Source: Aquilutibacter rugosus
GTDB taxonomy: Bacteria > Pseudomonadota > Gammaproteobacteria > Xanthomonadales > Xanthomonadaceae
Direction of reading: 5' to 3'
DNA: 64,000 bases
Assembly: GCF_036541335.1 (NCBI RefSeq)
Contig: NZ_JAZHBO010000001.1
Location: 744,001 to 808,000, forward strand
The notes beneath the pieces are model-generated. The model was not told where the DNA came from. It searched no databases and was given only the letters and a program-made list of their open reading frames with translations. The position numbers and the translations under genes are program-made. Below, piece by piece: positions 9,899 through 18,064 of the stretch. The first letter of the stretch is position 1; every line of letters starts with the position of its first letter.

Positions 9899-10407
9899 GG
9901 CACGTCGCGGATGCGTTTAAAGCTGCGGTAGTGATCATCAGTGTAGTAGAACTCCGACGCCGGTTTGCCACCGGTCACGATCCGACGCGCACCACGGTCA
10001 TTTTCACCGGGCGTCCGAACCGTGTACTCGCGGTAATACCCACGCGACTGAATCGGCAACACCCGCTCCCGATTCTGAAACGTCACGCCATCACGCGGAT
10101 AGTCGAAGGGACCGCCGGCGCGGATATCGTCCAGCACCTTGCGCGCCTCCCGCGGGAGTGAGACGACATCGACCGTGCTCAGACCCGAGCTCGCGGAGTC
10201 GGCCGGGGACGACCTTGTGGACGATCTGGAGGACGCCGTCGCCGAAGCCGTCGACCGCGATGAAGTTGTGGACGCCGAGGCGGACACTGCCGGCTTGGAG
10301 CCGGGCAAACCCTGCTGCTCGGCGATGGATTGACCTGCCCGATGTCCCATCTGATAGATGAAGGCCGCAGCCAGCGCAACCAGCAGAACCAATAAGAACT
10401 TCCGCAT
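9895..10407 (-). CDS. Exported guanyl-specific ribonuclease (barnase / RNase Sa / T1 family)
   Basis: 170 aa: signal anchor or signal peptide (MRKFLLVLLVALAAAFIY), a Ser/Thr/Ala-rich low-complexity linker (about 42-78), then a C-terminal RNase domain from about residue 84. By motif alignment from memory with RNase Sa, N112 and E114 (guanine recognition) and the catalytic E127, R138, R142 and H159 (YYREYTV, DRGARRI, DDHY) are all kept. The Cys pair of RNase Sa is absent. ATG 10407 is preferred over an upstream start at 10428 because an AGGGG-like site precedes it. It is followed directly by its barstar. Confidence 0.9.
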   Translation of the reverse strand: MRKFLLVLLVALAAAFIYQMGHRAGQSIAEQQGLPGSKPAVSASASTTSSRSTASATASSRSSTRSSPADSASSGLSTVDVVSLPREARKVLDDIRAGGPFDYPRDGVTFQNRERVLPIQSRGYYREYTVRTPGENDRGARRIVTGGKPASEFYYTDDHYRSFKRIRDVP

Positions 10408-10507
10408 ACAAAGGACCCCTGACGACATTCACAACCGTGACCGAATCCTGACACCTTAGCTCAATTTGAACATTTGGCGCAGCAAAAGGTGGTATTTTTG
10501 CAGGGCT

Positions 10508-11311
10508 ATGCGTCTTAAGTATCTGATTCCATTGGTGATTTTGGTGGCGGGTTGTACTCCGGCGCCGATTGAGCGGCCCTCGGGCCCCGTCACCGCTGCC
10601 CACCGCCCGCCCGTGCATCAAAAGCCCGGCGAACTGAGCCGTCTATTTGCCGGCCTGACTCGCGTGGCCCCTGATGCCGATCCTGAGGTCCTGTCCATGG
10701 CCCTGCAGGCGCGCCAATGTGCCATCCGCAACGGCCACGTCCGCTCGGACAGCCAGCGACTGGCGGTGATCGATTACTCGCGCCCCTCCAGCCAAAAACG
10801 TCTGTGGGTGTTTGATCTGGCGCAGCAACGTCTCCTGTTCGATGAGTATGTGGCCCACGGCGCCGGCAGTGGCGACAACATGGCGACGCACTTCTCCAAC
10901 ACCAACGATTCGCATCAGAGTTCGCTGGGGCTGTTCAGTACTGCCGAGACCTATTTCGGCGCCAACGGGTACTCGCTGCGGATGGATGGCCTCGAGCCCG
11001 GCATCAACGACAACGCCCGCGACCGCGCGATCGTCATACACGGTGCCGATTACGTCAATCCGATGCTAATCAACACCCAGGGCCGTATTGGTCGCAGCTG
11101 GGGGTGCCCGGCCGTGGCACGCGATGTCGCCAATCAGATGATCGACACCCTCAAGGAAGGCAATCTCGTCTACGCCTACTATCCGGACCCGAACTTTGTC
11201 CGCAGCTCCCAGATGCTCGATTGCGGTGGCGCGGCGATTGCCGATCTAGGCCCCGGTTACCGCGGCACGATGCCGGTCGGCTTCGAGTCGAACGTCTCCT
11301 CGGCACCCTGA
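10508..11311 (+). CDS. L,D-transpeptidase catalytic-domain family lipoprotein (YkuD_2-like)
   Basis: 267 aa from ATG 10508, giving a lipoprotein signal with lipobox LVAGC (Cys16). The C-terminal half matches the murein L,D-transpeptidase catalytic-domain family: a histidine in IVIHGADYV and the cysteine motif SWGCPAV near residue 200. Such proteins are expected to act on peptidoglycan in the periplasm, but this subfamily is poorly characterised. It is divergent from the RNase gene with a 100-bp shared intergenic region. Its 3' end overlaps the convergent aquaporin gene by 55 bp. Confidence 0.88.
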   Translation: MRLKYLIPLVILVAGCTPAPIERPSGPVTAAHRPPVHQKPGELSRLFAGLTRVAPDADPEVLSMALQARQCAIRNGHVRSDSQRLAVIDYSRPSSQKRLWVFDLAQQRLLFDEYVAHGAGSGDNMATHFSNTNDSHQSSLGLFSTAETYFGANGYSLRMDGLEPGINDNARDRAIVIHGADYVNPMLINTQGRIGRSWGCPAVARDVANQMIDTLKEGNLVYAYYPDPNFVRSSQMLDCGGAAIADLGPGYRGTMPVGFESNVSSAP

Positions 11312-11976
11312 TCGCTGCATTCGGCCACAACGGGCGGCAACAGAAGGGCCAGTAGGCCCAGCGCCACGCCGACTCCGATCAGCTGACCGAACACAAAGCC
11401 GCCAATATCCTGCGGACGGATGCCGGCAAAGGTATCGGTCAGTGCCCGCGCCACGGTCACGGCGGGATTGGCGAACGAGGTGCTGGACGTAAACCAGTAC
11501 GCCCCGGTGATATAGCACGCGACCAGCAGCGGCACCTTGTCCGGGCGGTGGCGCACACCCAGTCCGATTGTCAGCAGCAAGCCCGACGTGGCAATCGCTT
11601 CGGACAGGATTTGCGCCGGACCTTGGCGCACATGCGTGCCAATTTGCAGCGTCGGCAACTCAAACATGGCATGCGCAATGATTACGCCCAGCACCGCGCC
11701 AATGAACTGAGCTGCCAGATATTGCGCCGTCTGCGCATTGCTCATGCGCCCCTGGATCCGCTCCACCAGCGTCACTAGCGGATTGAAGTGCGCGCCCGAC
11801 AACGGACCGAGCGTGGTGATCATCACGTATAGCATCACCCCCGTGGCGATGGCATTGGCGAGCAGGGCGACACCGTCGTTACCGGCGGACAGGCGCTGCG
11901 CCATGATGCCCGAGCCCACCACGGTGATGAGAAGACCGGCGGTCCCGATCAGTTCGGCAGACGCACGGGTTCTCAT
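11257..11976 (-). CDS. MIP/aquaporin family channel, arsenic-operon associated
   Basis: 239-aa membrane protein with six predicted helices and the two aquaporin half-loops: GAHFNPLVTLVE (NPL rather than the usual NPA) and SFANPAVTVARA. In ars operons such aquaglyceroporins let arsenite leave down its gradient after reduction of arsenate, replacing the ArsB/Acr3 pump. Last gene of arsR-arsC-arsC-aqp; its ATG overlaps the arsenate reductase stop (ATGA). Substrate is inferred from context. Confidence 0.88.
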   Translation of the reverse strand: MRTRASAELIGTAGLLITVVGSGIMAQRLSAGNDGVALLANAIATGVMLYVMITTLGPLSGAHFNPLVTLVERIQGRMSNAQTAQYLAAQFIGAVLGVIIAHAMFELPTLQIGTHVRQGPAQILSEAIATSGLLLTIGLGVRHRPDKVPLLVACYITGAYWFTSSTSFANPAVTVARALTDTFAGIRPQDIGGFVFGQLIGVGVALGLLALLLPPVVAECSDQGAEETFDSKPTGIVPR

Positions 11977-12356
11977 AGGCTGGCCAGCAAGGCTTTGACG
12001 CGACGTTCAATGTCATCGCGCACTTCGCGATAGGCGTCCTCGTCCATATGGCGCGGATCCGGCAACGCCCAATCCTCACGGCGTGACGTCGGCACCCACG
12101 GACAGGCATCGCCGCAACCCATGGTGACAACCGCGTCGAAGGCGCCTTCGACCTCGTCCAGTGACTTGGATCCGTGCTGGGTCAAGTCGTAACCCAGCTC
12201 GTTCATGGCGCGAATGGCGCGCGGGTTGATCACGCCCGAAGGGCGCGAACCGGCACTGAAGCTCTCCACCTGATCACTACCGTGGATCTTGGCGAAGGCC
12301 TCGGCCATCTGGCTGCGATTGGAGTTCTCTACACACACGAACAGCACACGTTTCAT
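11973..12356 (-). CDS. arsC: Arsenate reductase, low-molecular-weight phosphatase type (second copy)
   Basis: 127-aa LMW protein-tyrosine-phosphatase-fold protein. The catalytic loop is CVENSNRSQ (CX5R, residues 8-14) and further cysteines occur in MGCGDACPW near residue 80, fitting a thiol-cascade arsenate reductase. Reduces As(V) to As(III). It starts 3 bp from the end of the upstream arsC-like gene (ATGA-type junction) and overlaps the aquaporin gene. It differs clearly from its neighbour, so this is not a recent duplication. Confidence 0.88.
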   Translation of the reverse strand: MKRVLFVCVENSNRSQMAEAFAKIHGSDQVESFSAGSRPSGVINPRAIRAMNELGYDLTQHGSKSLDEVEGAFDAVVTMGCGDACPWVPTSRREDWALPDPRHMDEDAYREVRDDIERRVKALLASL

Positions 12357-12835
12357 ACCGAAGTCTCCTGAGCGATGTTGCGGGCGGCCTGTTGGCGCGC
12401 CAGTCGATCGAGCTGTGCCAGCGGCAGCGCGGCCAGCAGTTCGATCCGTCGGCGCAGCAGCTGCGAGGCCTTAAAGAATGCCGAAGCATCATCGGGCGTC
12501 CTGGCGGGATCGGCAACGCCCCAGTGTGCCAGTGCAGGCTCACCCGGCCACACCGGGCAGGCTTCGCCGGCGGCATCGTCGCAGACGGTGATGACGAAGT
12601 CCATGGTGGGTGCATTGGCGGTGTGGAATTCATCCCACGATTTGCTGCGCAGTTCCTTGCTGTAGCCGAACTGCCGAATCAGTTGCTCAGCCAGGGGCTC
12701 GACCATGCCGCGCGGCCGGCTGCCGGCACTGTAGGCGACGAACTTGTCGACGGCGATCGTATTCATGATGGCCTCGGCAATCTGGCTACGCGCCGAGTTG
12801 CCGGTGCAGATAAACAGGACGTTATAGCGTTCCAC
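12353..12835 (-). CDS. arsC: Arsenate reductase / LMW phosphatase family protein (first copy)
   Basis: 160 aa with GTG start at 12835, beginning MERYNVLFICTGNSARSQ; the CX5R loop is CTGNSAR. A longer frame reaching 12913 overlaps arsR and is less likely. The GTG shares its first base with the arsR TAG stop, a tight coupling. The family includes arsenate reductases and is standard next to ArsR; a second distinct copy follows. Confidence 0.87.
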   Translation of the reverse strand: MERYNVLFICTGNSARSQIAEAIMNTIAVDKFVAYSAGSRPRGMVEPLAEQLIRQFGYSKELRSKSWDEFHTANAPTMDFVITVCDDAAGEACPVWPGEPALAHWGVADPARTPDDASAFFKASQLLRRRIELLAALPLAQLDRLARQQAARNIAQETSV

Positions 12836-13203
12836 TAGCGTGAGCTCCGTTTGGATGTGGGCTTGGATTGCGGTTTCGAAGGGGTAGCGGGTGCGCACAC
12901 AGTCGGAGCGCACATGGCGGGATCACGGCAGCAGTTCTCGGTCAGAAAGTCGACCAGCGCCGTCATGCGCTCGAAGTTGGCGCGCACGCGGATCGTGCGA
13001 CCGTCGCGCTCGTCCAGTACCAGATCGGCCGCGCGCAGCAGGTTGAGTTGCGCGGTCAGGGTGGCGGCCGGAATCTTGGCGCGCGCACGAATGCTGCCGA
13101 CACTCAGGCCCTGCGGCCCGGCAACGACCAGCATGCGGAAGATCCGCAGGCGGGACTCATGGCTCAGTGCATTCAGCAGTTCAACGGCTTTGGCGGTTCT
13201 CAT
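12835..13203 (-). CDS. arsR: ArsR/SmtB family metalloregulatory repressor
   Basis: 122-aa winged-helix repressor: LNALSHESRLRIFRML at the N-terminus, recognition-helix region IPAATLTAQLNLLRAADLV, and a C-terminal cysteine cluster ENCCRDPAMCAPTVC that is the likely arsenite sensor. The tail after that is Pro/Ser/Lys rich. First gene of arsR-arsC-arsC-aqp on the minus strand; a perfect 8-bp inverted repeat operator lies directly upstream. Confidence 0.92.
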   Translation of the reverse strand: MRTAKAVELLNALSHESRLRIFRMLVVAGPQGLSVGSIRARAKIPAATLTAQLNLLRAADLVLDERDGRTIRVRANFERMTALVDFLTENCCRDPAMCAPTVCAPATPSKPQSKPTSKRSSR

Positions 13204-13204
13204 G

Positions 13205-13238
13205 GTTCCATAATTCCAGAAATATGGAACTATGTAAA
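13205..13238 (-). promoter_or_regulatory. ars promoter and ArsR operator; predicted leaderless start
   Basis: On the minus strand a -35 TTTACA (13233-13238) and -10 AATTAT (13210-13215) are separated by 17 bp. The inverted repeat GTTCCATA...TATGGAAC (13205-13212 and 13223-13230) spans the -10 element, as expected of an ArsR operator. A start about 7 nt beyond the -10 falls on or next to the A of the arsR ATG (13203), so the transcript may be leaderless. Confidence 0.65.
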
Positions 13239-13243
13239 GAACA

Positions 13244-13267
13244 AAAAGGACGCCGGGGCGTCCTTTT
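13244..13267 (-). terminator. Rho-independent terminator of the I78 lipoprotein gene
   Basis: Stem AAAAGGACGCC / GGCGTCCTTTT with a two-base loop, an 11-bp perfect stem with A/T tracts on both sides. It lies between the end of the I78 gene (13302) and the ars promoter, so it insulates ars from upstream minus-strand transcription. Confidence 0.85.
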
Positions 13268-13301
13268 GCTGCTTCCGGAGAAGCGACGGGCGACCGGCGG
13301 C

Positions 13302-13643
13302 TTAGCCGCAGGTGGTGCGCTGAATCTTGCGTTCGGTGTTGCTGTTGATGTGCACGTTGACGCGGTCAGCGCGGAAATCCTTGGTGACCATGGTGCCGGG
13401 TGCAATGACGCGGCCGACCGAGGCGCCGCTATCGCGCTTAATGCGGACCAGCGTCTCGGTGGTGGCGATTTGGCCAACAGCCCAGCCGAGATTGGTCACA
13501 TTGCAGCTGCCGGCAGGAGCCGAGGGGCCTGTGCTTTCGGCGGGGCCGACAGTGCCATCGGCCCGGATGATCGGTTGTGGGGTACAGGCGGCCAGTGCCA
13601 GTGTGCCGGCGGCGGCCAGTGCCATCAGGGCAGATTTGTTCAT
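13302..13643 (-). CDS. I78 family peptidase inhibitor lipoprotein
   Basis: 113 aa with lipoprotein signal and lipobox LALAAC (Cys20). Residues 47-113 fit the I78 inhibitor pattern (potato-I-like fold): GWAVGQIATTETL, SGASVGRVIAPGTMVT, then DRVNVHI and a terminal CG. A Cys near residue 47 may pair with the C-terminal Cys. Probably an envelope-anchored serine-protease inhibitor; its target is unknown. Monocistronic with its own terminator. Confidence 0.85.
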   Translation of the reverse strand: MNKSALMALAAAGTLALAACTPQPIIRADGTVGPAESTGPSAPAGSCNVTNLGWAVGQIATTETLVRIKRDSGASVGRVIAPGTMVTKDFRADRVNVHINSNTERKIQRTTCG

Positions 13644-13747
13644 GGAGTTGTTCCCGCAGGTCAGATGACTCTATTGTAATTCAGGGTCATGTGAAGGCTT
13701 CTTCGCAAAATGAACTGTGTCGTAATGGGATGCGAGATAATGGACTA

Positions 13748-15436
13748 ATGCTGCGACTGACCGATCTCATTCTGCCCCTGAATCACACCGACGCCGAGCT
13801 GCGTGCCGCGACCGTGGCCGCCCTAGGCATCCGAGACGATCAACTGCTCTCGCTCCAAGTCGTGCGGCGCGGTTATGACGCGCGCCGACATGGCGACGTT
13901 CGCCTGATTTACGCGCTCGATGTGGATACCGGCGTGCCACCGACACTCAGGAACAAAGGGCAGCCCTCGTTGCGTCTGGGCGAGGTGCCGAACACCGACT
14001 ATCAGTACGTGACCCGCGAGGCCCCTGTCGGAATGCATCGCCCGGTCGTGATCGGCATGGGTCCCTGCGGTCTGTTTGCTGGCCTGGTGCTGGCACAGAT
14101 GGGGTTCAAGCCGATCATTATTGAGCGCGGCCAGGCGGTCAAGGAGCGCACGGCTTCGACCTGGGGTCTGTGGCGACAACGCGTGCTGACCCCCGAGTCC
14201 AATGTTCAGTTTGGCGAAGGCGGTGCGGGCACCTTTAGTGACGGCAAGCTCTACAGTCAGGTCAGCGACAAGTTTCATCATGGCCGCAAGGTACTGACGG
14301 AGTTTGTCGAGGCCGGCGCGCCCGATGAAATTCTTTACGTCAGCAAGCCGCACATCGGCACATTCCGACTGGTCACGATGGTGCAGAACATGCGGGCCAA
14401 AATCATTGCTCTCGGTGGCGAGGTGCGCTTCGACACGCGAGTTGATGACCTGCTGCTCGAATCACTTGACGACGGTCAGCAGCAAGTACGCGGCGTCGTG
14501 CTGCAGGATGGCTCGGAGATTCGCACGGATCACGTGGTGGTGGCCTTGGGTCACAGTGCCCGCGACACCTTTGACATGCTGTATAAGCGCGGCGTGTACA
14601 TGGAGGCCAAGCCGTTCTCGGTCGGGTTCCGCATCGAGCATCCGCAGTCCATGATTGATCGGGCGCGCTTCGGCGCGCAGGCCGGCCATCCGCTGCTGGG
14701 TGCCGCCGATTACAAACTGGTGCATCACGCCAGCAACGGTCGAAGTGTCTACAGCTTCTGCATGTGCCCGGGCGGTACGGTGGTGGCTGCCACATCGGAA
14801 CCGAACCGCGTGGTGACCAACGGCATGAGCCAGTACTCGCGCAACGAGCGCAATGCCAATGCGGGCATCGTCTGCGGCATTGATCCTGCGGACTATTTGC
14901 AGGCGTTCAAGGCCGATCGGCCGGAGTTGCCTTCGCATGTGTTCGATAGCGTGGCCGGTGAGCAGCGCGTGCATCCCTTGGCCGGCATCTCGCTGCAGCG
15001 CGCACTCGAATCGCAGGCCTTTACGGTAGGTGGCGGCAACTACAATGCGCCGGCGCAGCTGATCGGTGATTTTCTGCGTCGGCAGCCGTCGTCGGTGCTG
15101 GGCGACGTGGAGCCCTCGTATCGTCCGGGTGTGACCTTGGGTTCGCTCGATTCGACCTTGCCGGCCTATGCCATCGAGGCGATTCGTGAATCTCTGCCCG
15201 AATTCGGCCGCAAGATCCGCGGTTTTGATCGGGCCGATGGCGTTCTGACCGGTGTTGAGACCCGCACGTCGTCGCCATTGCGTATCACGCGTGGTCGCGA
15301 CTTCCAGTCCTTAAATGTCCGCGGTCTGTTTCCTGCCGGTGAGGGCGCCGGTTATGCCGGTGGCATTTTGAGTGCCGGCATTGATGGCATCAAAGTGGCC
15401 GAAGCCATCGCCCGTTCGGCCTTGCGCCTCGCCTAG
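13748..15436 (+). CDS. NAD(P)/FAD-dependent oxidoreductase (COG2509-type)
   Basis: 562 aa from ATG 13748; the open frame extends upstream but the homologous part starts at MLRLTDLILPL. After an N-terminal domain of about 95 residues comes a dinucleotide-binding fold VVIGMGPCGLFAGLVLAQMG, then LNVRGLFPAGEGAGYAGGI near the C-terminus, typical of uncharacterised FAD-dependent dehydrogenases. Substrate unknown. It stands alone between the I78 gene (divergent) and the M61 peptidase gene. Confidence 0.88.
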   Translation: MLRLTDLILPLNHTDAELRAATVAALGIRDDQLLSLQVVRRGYDARRHGDVRLIYALDVDTGVPPTLRNKGQPSLRLGEVPNTDYQYVTREAPVGMHRPVVIGMGPCGLFAGLVLAQMGFKPIIIERGQAVKERTASTWGLWRQRVLTPESNVQFGEGGAGTFSDGKLYSQVSDKFHHGRKVLTEFVEAGAPDEILYVSKPHIGTFRLVTMVQNMRAKIIALGGEVRFDTRVDDLLLESLDDGQQQVRGVVLQDGSEIRTDHVVVALGHSARDTFDMLYKRGVYMEAKPFSVGFRIEHPQSMIDRARFGAQAGHPLLGAADYKLVHHASNGRSVYSFCMCPGGTVVAATSEPNRVVTNGMSQYSRNERNANAGIVCGIDPADYLQAFKADRPELPSHVFDSVAGEQRVHPLAGISLQRALESQAFTVGGGNYNAPAQLIGDFLRRQPSSVLGDVEPSYRPGVTLGSLDSTLPAYAIEAIRESLPEFGRKIRGFDRADGVLTGVETRTSSPLRITRGRDFQSLNVRGLFPAGEGAGYAGGILSAGIDGIKVAEAIARSALRLA

Positions 15437-15531
15437 CAGTAATCGGAAGGGTCGTGACTTCTGGCACAGGGGTGTCAGGTCCATAGCCGCCAGTATGGAA
15501 GTTTGTGTCCATAACAAAGGTGCGGTAATTC

Positions 15532-17460
15532 ATGATCTTGCGGACTTCGGTAACAGCGCTGGCGCTGGCGGTTGGAATGGCAGTGTTCGGTAATGCGCAG
15601 GGCATGGCCATCAAGGACGCCGATCTGACGCAGTGGCAGTCCAAGGTTCCGGCCCCGGTCAATCAGCCGTATCCCTACGGCACCATGCGTCTGCAGGTCG
15701 ATACCACCGACACCACGCGCAGGATTTTTAAAGTGCGCCAGGAAATTCCGGTACGCGCCGGTCCACTGACTTTGCTGTATCCCAAGTGGTTGCCGGGCAA
15801 TCATGCGCCCAACGGTCCCATCAACAAGGTGGCGGGCATTCGCTTCCGCGCCGGCAATCAGACGCTCCAATGGAAGCGGGATCCGTACGATGTGTATGCC
15901 TTCCATCTGGAGGTGCCGCAGGGTGTCACCAACATCACCGCCGAATTCGAGTACTTGAGCCCGAGTGCGCGCGAGCAAGGTCGTATCACGGCGACGCAGG
16001 ACATGCTCAATTTGCAGTGGAACGCCGTTGCGCTGTATCCCGCGGGCTATTACGTCCGGCAGATTCCGGTGCAGGCCTCGGTGAAATATCCGCAGGGTTT
16101 TACGGCGGCCACGGCACTCTCATCGAGCAGTAAAGACGCCGACAACACCGTGCGCTATGAGACGGTCCCATTGGATACGCTGATCGACTCACCGGTCTAT
16201 GCAGGACGTTATTTCAAATCGTGGGATCTGGATCCGGGCAGCAAGACGCCGGTGCGTCTGAATGTGGTGGCCGATGCGCCCGAGCAGCTGGAAATGCCCG
16301 ACGAAGCCCTGCGTGCACATCGCGCATTGGTGACGCAGGCCTACAAAGCCTTCGGCTCGCATCACTACGATCACTACGAATTCCTGCTGTCGCTGTCTGA
16401 TCAGATGGGTGGCAACGGGCTGGAGCATCATCGCTCGAGCGAAAACGGCCACGATCCGGATCACTTCACCAACTGGAAAGGAAGCTTTGTCGGCCGCGAT
16501 CTGCTGGCGCACGAATTCGCGCACAGTTGGGATGGCAAGTTCCGCCGCGGCGCCGATCTCACCACGCCCGACTACAACACGCCGATGGGCAACACGTTGC
16601 TGTGGGTCTACGAGGGCCAGACGCAATTCTGGGGCAACGTGCTCGCGGCACGTTCCGGTCTGGTCTCGCAGGATCAGGCCAAAGACGCGGCTGCCATTGT
16701 CGTGTCCACCTATGCCGATGAGCGTCCGGGCTTTGGTTGGCGTTCGATTGCCGACACCACCTTCGACCCGATTATCAATAAGCGCTCCCCGCAGGCCAAT
16801 ACGGGCTATCAGCTGTCCGAGGATTACTACCGCGGCGGCCAGATGGTGTGGCTGGCGGTGCATGCCAAGATCGCCGAGCTGACCGGCGAGAGAAAGGGCA
16901 TTGATGAGTTTGCGCGCGCGTTTTTTGGCGTTGATAGCGGCTCGTGGGATGTGCGCCCTTACACGTTTGAGGATGTCGTCGCGACTTTGAACAGCGTGGC
17001 ACCGTTCGACTGGGCTACGTTCCTGCGCGAACGCATTGACGGCACCCGCTCACCGGCCGACGGCATCATCGCCAACGGCTGGCGCCTGGCGTATCGCGAT
17101 AAACCGAATGATTACCAGAAGGCCGCGCTGGGCGAGAGCAAGACCGCCAATTTTGCGCTCTCGCTCGGGATGAACATCGCATCGGCTGACGGTCGTATCA
17201 ACAGCGTCCTGTGGGATGGCCCCGCATTCAACGCCGGCTTAGGCATTGGCCAGACGCTGTTAGCGGTGAACGGAATGGCCTATACCAAGGATCGTCTGGA
17301 AACCGCAGTGCGTGCCAAACAACCGATCCGTCTGGTCGTACGCAATGGCGAGGTCGTGCGCGACGTCACCATCGACTACCGTGGTGGCTTGCGCTATCCG
17401 GTACTGGAGCGCATTCCGGGCACACCCGATCGTCTGAGCGCCCTGCTGGCACCGCGCTAA
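15532..17460 (+). CDS. M61 family metallopeptidase (glycyl aminopeptidase-like), exported
   Basis: 642 aa with a signal peptide (about 1-22, ending GNAQG). The zinc motif HEFAH (near residue 326) is followed by WDGKFRRGADL. A PDZ-like domain occupies the C-terminus (about 545-625, DGPAFNAGLGIGQTLLAVNG). M61 peptidases cleave N-terminal glycine or alanine and are often periplasmic in xanthomonads. Start chosen at the ATG directly preceding the signal peptide. Confidence 0.92.
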   Translation: MILRTSVTALALAVGMAVFGNAQGMAIKDADLTQWQSKVPAPVNQPYPYGTMRLQVDTTDTTRRIFKVRQEIPVRAGPLTLLYPKWLPGNHAPNGPINKVAGIRFRAGNQTLQWKRDPYDVYAFHLEVPQGVTNITAEFEYLSPSAREQGRITATQDMLNLQWNAVALYPAGYYVRQIPVQASVKYPQGFTAATALSSSSKDADNTVRYETVPLDTLIDSPVYAGRYFKSWDLDPGSKTPVRLNVVADAPEQLEMPDEALRAHRALVTQAYKAFGSHHYDHYEFLLSLSDQMGGNGLEHHRSSENGHDPDHFTNWKGSFVGRDLLAHEFAHSWDGKFRRGADLTTPDYNTPMGNTLLWVYEGQTQFWGNVLAARSGLVSQDQAKDAAAIVVSTYADERPGFGWRSIADTTFDPIINKRSPQANTGYQLSEDYYRGGQMVWLAVHAKIAELTGERKGIDEFARAFFGVDSGSWDVRPYTFEDVVATLNSVAPFDWATFLRERIDGTRSPADGIIANGWRLAYRDKPNDYQKAALGESKTANFALSLGMNIASADGRINSVLWDGPAFNAGLGIGQTLLAVNGMAYTKDRLETAVRAKQPIRLVVRNGEVVRDVTIDYRGGLRYPVLERIPGTPDRLSALLAPR

Positions 17461-17467
17461 GCCGCGC

Positions 17468-18007
17468 TTACTTGCCCTCGGCGACGGTCTTGAGTTGGGC
17501 CAGGCCTTTTTCAAAGTCCTTGCCGATCATGTCGTCGAGCAGTCCCAGACCGCTCATCATCTTGGTCATGAAGTCGGCATCGCCGGATAGGGTCCAGGTG
17601 ACTTGAGCACCACCGGATTCGGTCTGCGCAATCTTGAAATCGGTGATGGCGGACGAGGTCATCGGCTGCAGAAAGTCGAGTTTAATTTTGACGTCCGACG
17701 GCGCAGTGACAGCGAGAATCTCCATCCGGCCGGAGCCAACGCCTTCCTGCGGGGACTCCCACGAGTAGACCGCACCCGTGCCATTGAGTGGGCCGTCATA
17801 GGTCTGCTTCATGTTCGGATCCAGCTGATGCCATGGCGACCACTGACCCCAGTTGTGGAAATCCTGAATCTGCGCAAAGACCTCGGCCGGCGTGGCCTTG
17901 ATCGGCTGCGAGGTGCGCGTGACCGAATAGGTGTTCGGTTGGAAGGCAGTATACGCCAACACGACAGCGACTAAAACAGCAACGAGAACCAGAATGCGTT
18001 TGAACAT
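17468..18007 (-). CDS. SRPBCC family (polyketide cyclase-like) membrane-anchored protein
   Basis: 179 aa. One N-terminal membrane segment (about 3-20) is followed by a START/Bet v1-like hydrophobic-cavity domain (FNWGQWSPW-type start HNWGQWSPWHQLDP, ending in the amphipathic helix MIGKDFEKGLAQLK). Function unknown; such proteins bind hydrophobic ligands. A GGAGAGG ribosome binding site precedes the ATG. Convergent with the M61 gene, 7-bp gap. Confidence 0.85.
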   Translation of the reverse strand: MFKRILVLVAVLVAVVLAYTAFQPNTYSVTRTSQPIKATPAEVFAQIQDFHNWGQWSPWHQLDPNMKQTYDGPLNGTGAVYSWESPQEGVGSGRMEILAVTAPSDVKIKLDFLQPMTSSAITDFKIAQTESGGAQVTWTLSGDADFMTKMMSGLGLLDDMIGKDFEKGLAQLKTVAEGK

Positions 18008-18064
18008 GGGACCTCTCCGTGGTGGTGCACAAATGTGCTGATGCGATTCCGAGTGTAGTACCGA

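Noticed and set aside
12353..12913. Longer start (12913) for the first arsC-like gene
   Set aside because: It would overlap arsR by 78 bp and add a non-homologous N-terminus; the GTG at 12835 begins right at the family's VLFICTGNSARSQ region.
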